This document shows positions 22,882 through 28,024 of a stretch of DNA of 28,024 nt, piece by piece. The stretch is from a virus. Made by a program: the position numbers and the translations under genes. The stretch is taken from the IMG/VR virus record IMGVR_UViG_3300005511_000056, positions 1 through 28,024 of that record; one strand, given 5' to 3'. Position 1 is the first letter of the stretch. The number at the start of each line of letters is the position of its first letter. Under the pieces are notes generated by a model. That model did no database searches. It was not told the DNA's origin and saw nothing but the letters and a program-made list of their open reading frames with translations.

Positions 22882-24510
22882 ATGAACAGCAGTAATTTCG
22901 TGGCGAAAGCGTTGATGGGAAATCAGGTAACCCCTCCAACCTCTCTGCTTCAGGGCTATGACACCTTCACTGGAAACGGTCGGAGCACCGCACTGACCGG
23001 AACGACTTCAACCAGTGGGGGCGCAGAATCATCGGATTACACGACTTGTACAAGCCTCAGTTCATTGACAAATTCTCTCAAAATGAGCGCTGAGCTATCG
23101 GCCAGCGGCTTGTTCGGCTCTGTAGACGCAAAGACCGATTTCCTAAAGAGTATGAATTTGACCTCGACGAGCGTCATCGTCTCGATATACGCCAACTGTG
23201 GATCCGTAGTCACCAGTTGCAGCAATGCCCAATTGAATCCGAACGTCGCTGCTCCGCAAGCTGATGAACTAAATCAGTGGTACCTCGGGTATGGAGACTC
23301 GTATGTGTCGTCAATTACGACCGGAGCAGAATACATCGCGTGCTATGTCTTCTATTGCCAAAGCACTTCGGAGCAGACAGACATCACGGCCCAACTGAGT
23401 GCGAATGGCGTAACCGGCGCAAACCAGGTCTCCGCGAACGTCACGTCGGCTCTCAGTTCACTGCAAGAATCAGTCACCACCCGTACGGCGTTCCATCAAA
23501 CACTTACCGGAATGACGGGCATCGATTTGCCGACGTCGGAAAACATTGCGGCGTTTGCATTGTCATTTGCATCCAAAACCCCCAATCCTGGAACGATCAC
23601 GAACTTCACAACGACAGGGTATGAGAATGCTCCTGGTATAGGCTCGGTTTTCGCTCCTATAGTTGAAACCCGGAATGCATTCATTGCTCCTCTCACGAAT
23701 GGCGGCATTGGCCAGACATATCAGTACCTTGTTAGCTTGAATAACGCCGCCGCGTGGCTACAAGACGTATACAGCACATTTGGGTACAACGGCGATGGCG
23801 TCCTAATTCAGAACTCGGGGCAGATTGTCTCGGACCTCTCGACAGTCGCAGACGCTGTCACTCAAATCAGTCAGGATGCCACACAGGTGCCTTCTCTGCC
23901 TGATCTTCAAAGTTTGAGTTATGGCATTCCGACCATTAATTTTTCTGGCCCTGACCCATCCAGCAACCCGGTCACGTGGGGCCCGCCGCCGCCCAATAAT
24001 CAAAATTATGAGTCGTTCCAAGATGCCACGTACAACAGCATGCTGAATCAGACCTATCTTTCAAGTATAAGTTTGGCTGGGCAGTATGATACCGACGACA
24101 ACCTGACAATGCTCTACATGGTAACGTTGGTATTCATTTCAGGTGACGGCAACTCCCAGACTGTAGTCCATGGGGTTCAGACGGACGGCTACCCGTGGTC
24201 AAGCACGGATGGACTTCTTTTTCCTCCGGGATCATTCGTTAGTAACATCGTTGGCGCCACGCTGAATTCGGAACTACCTCCTGGCGCAATCGCATCGCTA
24301 GCAATTACGTCTTCGGGCCCCAACGGATCGAGTATTTCTTGGCCGACAGGCGGCGATCCTAACGGTGATCCGCCTGTCACTTGGAATCCAGCAAATTGCG
24401 AGGTTCTCGTTGGGTTCAGTGGACAAACGTGCAGTGGCTTGCTGCAAAACATCAGCCCGCAAGTCGTGATTTTTTCGCCCGCCAATTGGATACCCAACAA
24501 CGGAGTTTGA
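22882..24510 (+). CDS. MACPF-like protein, candidate pore-forming toxin
   Basis: This is a 542-residue protein. Residues 137-149 (YGDSYVSSITTGA) match the MACPF signature Y-G-x-x-(F/Y)-x6-G, though the signature His is Ser and the second Gly is Ala. Before it, about residues 60-100 are a Ser/Ala/small-residue stretch (SLKMSAELSASGLFGSVDAK, then SVIVSIYANC) typical of the amphipathic membrane-inserting regions. The C-terminal 160 residues are beta-rich and Pro/Gly-rich and could bind a target. There is no signal peptide. The ATG at 22882 is preferred to a TTG at 22831. The gene is clearly AT-richer than its surroundings, which suggests recent transfer. Family call is moderate; toxin role is inferred. 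Confidence 0.6.
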   Translation: MNSSNFVAKALMGNQVTPPTSLLQGYDTFTGNGRSTALTGTTSTSGGAESSDYTTCTSLSSLTNSLKMSAELSASGLFGSVDAKTDFLKSMNLTSTSVIVSIYANCGSVVTSCSNAQLNPNVAAPQADELNQWYLGYGDSYVSSITTGAEYIACYVFYCQSTSEQTDITAQLSANGVTGANQVSANVTSALSSLQESVTTRTAFHQTLTGMTGIDLPTSENIAAFALSFASKTPNPGTITNFTTTGYENAPGIGSVFAPIVETRNAFIAPLTNGGIGQTYQYLVSLNNAAAWLQDVYSTFGYNGDGVLIQNSGQIVSDLSTVADAVTQISQDATQVPSLPDLQSLSYGIPTINFSGPDPSSNPVTWGPPPPNNQNYESFQDATYNSMLNQTYLSSISLAGQYDTDDNLTMLYMVTLVFISGDGNSQTVVHGVQTDGYPWSSTDGLLFPPGSFVSNIVGATLNSELPPGAIASLAITSSGPNGSSISWPTGGDPNGDPPVTWNPANCEVLVGFSGQTCSGLLQNISPQVVIFSPANWIPNNGV

Positions 24511-24642
24511 CGTTGAGCATCGACTTGCCGTCTCTCTTTGAATCCGATGTTTATCCGTCCATCCAGCAATTATTTCTGAACTCACGCCATTTGGTCGCAT
24601 TGGCCGTGGGCTTCCCAATCTTGCGACTGCAAAAGGCCTTCC

Positions 24643-24954
24643 ATGTTCACCAGCACTGAAAATCTCTGTGGTCGCGGCCTCGCTGGCCTTGGCGCACTTT
24701 TTCTTTCGTCGTTCATCTGGGCGGCAGAGTCAAATCCGACGAAGGTTTCCGAGCCAAAGGCCGCCGATCGTGGAAGCTGCGCCGCGGTGCCCGCTGGGGC
24801 GGGGAGCACCCGTTGCACGTTGCAACGGAATCCGCAATGCAATTCCGCTCTGGGGTACCGTCCGTCGCCGCAATACGTTCCAGGCAACCCGCCAAGCTGC
24901 ACTTGCCAGTGCTTGAATAATTCTTCGGCGGCTGACAGCTCGGGGCAGAAATAG
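24643..24954 (+). CDS. Small secreted Cys-rich protein
   Basis: This is a 103-residue protein. AAAAGG lies six bases before the ATG. The N-terminus has a signal peptide-like segment (GLAGLGALFLSSFIWAAES), probably cleaved after WAA. The mature part of about 70 residues has six Cys, four of them spread and two at the end of a Pro/Gly-rich segment (GNPPSCTCQCLNN), consistent with disulfides. No family is recognised. It follows the MACPF-like gene by 132 bases on the same strand, so the two may be co-expressed. A competing reverse-strand frame also has a hydrophobic start, so this call is moderate. Confidence 0.5.
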   Translation: MFTSTENLCGRGLAGLGALFLSSFIWAAESNPTKVSEPKAADRGSCAAVPAGAGSTRCTLQRNPQCNSALGYRPSPQYVPGNPPSCTCQCLNNSSAADSSGQK

Positions 24955-25599
24955 CGCTCGGATCGTCGTGCACGCGCGGCAACTGCGCATGTCGCCCCAA
25001 GCAGAATGGTGCATCCCAGACGCAACATCGTTGATCCATACCTTCGGTGCTGCCTCTCTCCGACGCATAGCGCCTCCCGGCACGCCGGCTGGGGTTCGCT
25101 CCGCCAAGTCCTCACCCGGTTGGTGCTCGCCTTCGGCTGTGCTCCGCATGCGCCTCCGGGCCTGCCCCAGTCGACGTGCCGGAAGGCGCTGGCCATGCGG
25201 CTTCTAAGCAACTGGTCGAGAACGTAGAGCGCGTGAAGCTGCTCGGTTGTTTGGAATCTGCTCGTCGGCTACCGGGCTAGGCTGCTCGACAAAGCGCGAT
25301 CGTTGGAACAATGAATCTGGCGCCAGGGTGCGCCATTACTCACTCCACGCATCGGCCTGTCACACCGGTATTCCACTGGCGCCGCAGCAGCCCTCGCTGG
25401 TGGGGAAGGGACACGACTCGGTCGACTAGGCGCATGGTGAAACTTGTTTGGTCATCCACGGAGCACTCCCGGGCCTCTATCGGGGCCTGAGGGTTCCCGC
25501 TCTCTCACAACGACCTTTCTCCGCAGAAGAATGCAGCATTCCGGCGTCCCGATACCGCACAATTAAGAAGGCCTGCGCCGGCTGATCAGGGAGTGAGCA
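24955..25599. other. Region without a recognisable gene
   Basis: This stretch of 645 bases has only short open frames. A GC-rich part at about 25070-25205 has an open frame on the reverse strand (it includes WRSEPQPACREAL) that looks like the end of a decayed or interspersed element, but no family is recognised. No tRNA, terminator or inverted repeat stood out. The last 40 bases hold the ribosome site of the next gene. Confidence 0.4.
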
Positions 25600-27195
25600 A
25601 TGGCTGGCCCAGGTGATGAAGCGCGCCTCAGCGTGAGCGTGTATCTGCTGAAGAAATCGAAGACAGCAGAAGCGCAAGAGCAACTCGAAGCGGCGAGCGC
25701 GGCGATCTATCCGCTGACCGACGACATCCCCGGCGGAGCATTCATTGCCCTCCCTGCCGATGCCGAAGCGCCCCGCTGGCTGGAGTCAATCTCGGTGTTG
25801 CTTGCGCCGGAGAACACTCCGCAGCTCGAAGGTCAGTCGCCGGGCGCGGTCTTGTGGGTGCCTCGCGGCGATAGGACCTTCGTCTTCAGCTTCGGCTATG
25901 GGCACTCCAAGGTTAAACGTGAGTGGGTTGAGCCTGAGTTCGGAAAGATCGTCGCCTTGGCCGTCGTACCTCAAGGGCAGCTTCGCGAAGTGCGCGTCGA
26001 GCAGGTCTTCGCGAAACGCCATATCGCGAGCGAGCGAGCGCCGCGGGCCGCTGCGGTGCGGGAGTTCGGGTTTCAGGCTGACCGAGATATGGTGACTGCC
26101 GTTGAAGGCGTACCAGAGCCGACGTATTGGCCAGCTTTTGGTACGAAGGTGCGTGGCGGAGTGTCGTTCAAGTTCGATCTGGAAGTCGCAAAGCTTTTGG
26201 GGACGCTTGACAGTCTCATCGAGCGCTTCGACTCGAATGATCACCGCCATCGCTGGCCCCAAGCCAACAACCTTGTGCTGGTGCGTGATGACGACAAGGT
26301 GCTTCAACTCGACGCGCTGCTCGACGGAGTTCTTACCACTCCGCACCCGGAAAAGGCCATATCCTTGGCTGCGCCTGGCGAGCGCAGCGGCGACGAAGCC
26401 TATCCCCAGCACTTCGTCATAGGCAGAAGGAATAAGGGTGCTGCAACGTCGCCATACTTGATGTTTGCGAGCTGGCGTCGCTACGTCCAGGACCAGGGCC
26501 TCCAGGTCAGCGTCAACTCAGCCAAGGACACGCCAATCCATCTGCTTGACGAGGATAAGAGGGAGATCAGCATCTGTCCGATGTACCGCTGTATCGGGGC
26601 GGAGGTAGATCTTGGTGGTGTGGCCCACGTGTTGTCGTCTGGCAACTGGTATGCAGCAGATCGGCACTTTATCGAGAGCACGAACAGGACGCTGGCGATG
26701 CTCGGCGCTCCGGCGGTCGCCCTCAAGGCTTGGAATACGACAGACAACGAGGGTCCATACAACGAGGGTGCCGCTGCTGCCGATCCAAACTTGTGGCTGT
26801 TCGACAAGCAGCTAGTCAGCTATGGCGGTGGGGCATCGCGCTTCGAGTATTGCGACATCATGCATCTGCCCACCAAGACGTTGTACTTCGTCAAGCATCC
26901 CGGAGGGTCGGCGGGCGTCAGCCACCTTTGCGAACAAGTCCGCCGCACGACAGAGCTGTTCTTCGACCCCGATTCAAGCTACCGACAAAGGCTGGCTCAG
27001 AAAGTCGCGGGCCTCGGCAAAGGATGGACAACCGACTGGCTGGACGAGCGCCCGAGGCAGCACGAATGGGATTTGTGCCTCGTCCTGATGGGCAGGCACG
27101 TCAATGCGCTGCCCTTCTTTGCGAAGTGCGGCATCGCGTGGCTGCTTGGTGAGTTGCACCACCGCGGCTTCAAGGTGTCGTTCCAGGCTGTGTAG
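25600..27195 (+). CDS. TIGR04141 / DUF6119 family sporadically distributed protein
   Basis: This is a 531-residue protein. GGGAG lies eight bases before the ATG. The N-terminal SVSVYLLKKSK and the C-terminal block EYCDIMHLPTKTLYFVKHPGGSAGVSHLCEQVRRTTELFF (K432, H433, S441, H442) match the family, whose members carry 'hVK...Ss.lSHL..Qg'. The family is scattered across bacteria, often in mobile or defence-rich regions, and has no established reaction. It stands alone here between an empty stretch and a strong terminator, beside an integrase remnant. That layout fits island cargo. A defence or toxin role is a possibility only. Confidence 0.8.
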   Translation: MAGPGDEARLSVSVYLLKKSKTAEAQEQLEAASAAIYPLTDDIPGGAFIALPADAEAPRWLESISVLLAPENTPQLEGQSPGAVLWVPRGDRTFVFSFGYGHSKVKREWVEPEFGKIVALAVVPQGQLREVRVEQVFAKRHIASERAPRAAAVREFGFQADRDMVTAVEGVPEPTYWPAFGTKVRGGVSFKFDLEVAKLLGTLDSLIERFDSNDHRHRWPQANNLVLVRDDDKVLQLDALLDGVLTTPHPEKAISLAAPGERSGDEAYPQHFVIGRRNKGAATSPYLMFASWRRYVQDQGLQVSVNSAKDTPIHLLDEDKREISICPMYRCIGAEVDLGGVAHVLSSGNWYAADRHFIESTNRTLAMLGAPAVALKAWNTTDNEGPYNEGAAAADPNLWLFDKQLVSYGGGASRFEYCDIMHLPTKTLYFVKHPGGSAGVSHLCEQVRRTTELFFDPDSSYRQRLAQKVAGLGKGWTTDWLDERPRQHEWDLCLVLMGRHVNALPFFAKCGIAWLLGELHHRGFKVSFQAV

Positions 27196-27315
27196 GTTCA
27201 TGCTCGGCCATGACCGCGAGAGAGTGCTAGGCCATTCGGGGCGCGACAGCGGCCTTTCGCACGCAGATTGCGCCTACCTGGAGCCTAGTGCGTCTGAGGT
27301 TTGACCAACCGAACT

Positions 27316-27337
27316 GCAGTAACTGCCGCAGTAACTG
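27316..27337. repeat. Direct repeat GCAGTAACTG, two copies 12 bases apart
   Basis: Two exact 10-base copies start at 27316 and 27328, one helical turn apart. Such phased short repeats can bind a regulator or recombinase. They lie between the TIGR04141 gene and the terminator. Confidence 0.4.
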
Positions 27338-27426
27338 TGCAGATGTCGGCCTATGTTTCATAGGGAGATGCTGGTGTCCCCGGCCCACCAGTTGAAGGTC
27401 CGATGAGGACCGTTGTGTTGCAAAAG

Positions 27427-27458
27427 GCCCTGGAGACGCAACGCTCCAGGGCTTTTTT
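27427..27458 (+). terminator. Strong rho-independent terminator, bidirectional
   Basis: GCCCTGGAG and CTCCAGGGC form a perfect 9-bp stem with an 8-base loop, followed by six T. Four A before the stem make it usable from the other strand too. It ends any transcript from the TIGR04141 gene, about 230 bases upstream. Confidence 0.9.
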
Positions 27459-27479
27459 GTTGTGCGGCGGAATGCAGTG

Positions 27480-27713
27480 TGGCGACGCTGTCATCCCGGT
27501 GAAGGGATCGATCCGAGCGGCGTGCGCAAGGAGAAGCGCGCTGAAGCGATGGGGCAGCGCGAGGCGCAGCGCCGTGCCGATGCTGGATTGCCAGCGGCCG
27601 ATTCCTTCCAGGCTGTCACGCTCGAATGGATGGAGCAGGTTCATCGCTTCAACGTGAGCGCGGGCCATGCAGAGCGAACGCTGCGCGTCTTTGGCAGGAC
27701 GTGTTCCCTTGTC
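27480..27713 (+). pseudogene. Remnant of a P4-type tyrosine integrase (middle part, frameshifted)
   Basis: In frame from 27480 the translation contains GEGIDPSGVRKEKRAEA, SFQAVTLEWMEQVHRF and VSAGHAERTLRV. These are the landmarks between the N-terminal arm-binding domain and the core-binding domain of P4-family integrases. The expected continuation, LWQDVFP, is found in the +1 frame at about 27685-27705, so a frameshift has broken the gene. The N-terminal domain and the whole catalytic domain with the R-H-R-Y residues are missing. It cannot work as a recombinase and marks an old island junction. Confidence 0.75.
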
Positions 27714-27716
27714 CTC

Positions 27717-28024
27717 ATGACGACCAAGCTACAACCGTTGTCCGAGGAACGCTTCCTAGGAACGTTCTCTCCTCCCATGCACGACGTCACAAAGTCTGCC
27801 GAAGAAATCGTGGACATATGGGCGTACGCAGAAGCGGTCTTTGCCTGTGATTTTGCAGAGCAAGAGACTACTAAGCTGATTGGCATTGACCCCAGCCTTG
27901 GGCTCTCGCCGCCAGAACGCGGAGGGTTTGATGCGCGGGGTGATCATGGTTGCCATCCTGCCAGCTCAGCCGGTCAGGACGTGCGGGAGGTTTCGAGAAG
28001 TGCCCTATCGGGTTACTTGGAGTG
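27717..28024 (+). CDS. Unknown protein, 3' partial
   Basis: The frame is open from an ATG at 27717 to the window end (102 codons). It starts MTTKLQPLSEERFLGTF and continues with SAEEIVDIWAYAEAVFACDF, acidic and helical, with the look of a real protein. The later part (PPERGGFDARGDHGCHPASS) is less typical. The frame is continuous with the integrase remnant upstream, so the gene start lies right at the break point. The ribosome site is weak. No family is recognised. Confidence 0.45.
   Translation, partial: MTTKLQPLSEERFLGTFSPPMHDVTKSAEEIVDIWAYAEAVFACDFAEQETTKLIGIDPSLGLSPPERGGFDARGDHGCHPASSAGQDVREVSRSALSGYLE

Noticed and set aside
24513-24659. 48-codon frame from TTG 24513 with GGAG seven bases upstream
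   Set aside because: The start codon is rare, there is no family, and it overlaps the start of the secreted Cys-rich protein. The evidence is too weak to call.
24582-25211. Reverse-strand 209-codon frame with a hydrophobic stretch after an internal Met
   Set aside because: It lies opposite the forward Cys-rich gene, which has a better ribosome site and a cleaner signal peptide. No family pattern is seen.
27374-27394. tRNA-like string (GGTGTCCCCGGCC) before the terminator, considered as a second attachment site
   Set aside because: It is too short and lacks a T arm. It could be coincidence, and no matching copy was found in the window.
1-28024. CRISPR arrays or complete insertion sequences
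   Set aside because: No regularly spaced repeats of CRISPR type and no transposase gene with terminal inverted repeats were seen on either strand.

Overview
The window is a GC-rich proteobacterial segment dominated by a siphovirus-type prophage. From about 22.5 kb onward it becomes a patchy island with integration scars. A 3' fragment of tRNA-Asn(GTT) whose acceptor end has the form I associate with Burkholderiales, together with the base composition, suggests a betaproteobacterium. The host cannot be fixed further from the sequence.

Bases 1-14111 (+ strand) are a late structural operon. In order it holds a ClpP-type prohead protease fused to the major capsid protein (5' end outside the window), a DUF2190 capsid protein, a head-tail joining protein, a tail terminator, a tail tube protein, a tail assembly chaperone with a -1 frameshift extension, a tape measure, and a distal tail block. 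That block (DUF2460, DUF2163/BR0599, NlpC/P60, large host-contact protein) has the order seen in gene transfer agents and lambda-like tails. Two tail-fibre-region proteins follow, one starting with three 15-residue repeats.

Bases 14148-15532 are a two-gene reverse-strand insertion of moron type: a small unknown protein and a membrane-anchored protein. At 15776 the forward late genes resume with a gpW-like joiner and the portal protein. These are normally beside the capsid gene but here lie after the tail and just before lysis. The lysis block is a small membrane protein, a GH108 endolysin and a 3TM holin of the gene-transfer-release type. A leader rich in hairpins precedes a D12-class adenine methylase.

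Bases 20349-21666 are a compact SOS cassette. A LexA box fills the 17-bp spacer of a near-consensus sigma70 promoter, followed by two small unknown genes and an SRAP (YedK/HMCES) abasic-site protein. Two more small unknown genes follow.

From about 22.5 kb come a perfect inverted repeat, a reverse-strand terminator and the tRNA-Asn fragment. Then comes an AT-richer gene whose product carries a recognisable MACPF-type signature, which makes it a candidate pore-forming protein, followed by a small secreted Cys-rich protein. After a gap without genes there is a TIGR04141/DUF6119 family gene, a strong bidirectional terminator, a frameshifted remnant of a P4-type integrase, and the start of an unknown gene that runs off the window. 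No terminase, repressor, replication gene or intact integrase is present.
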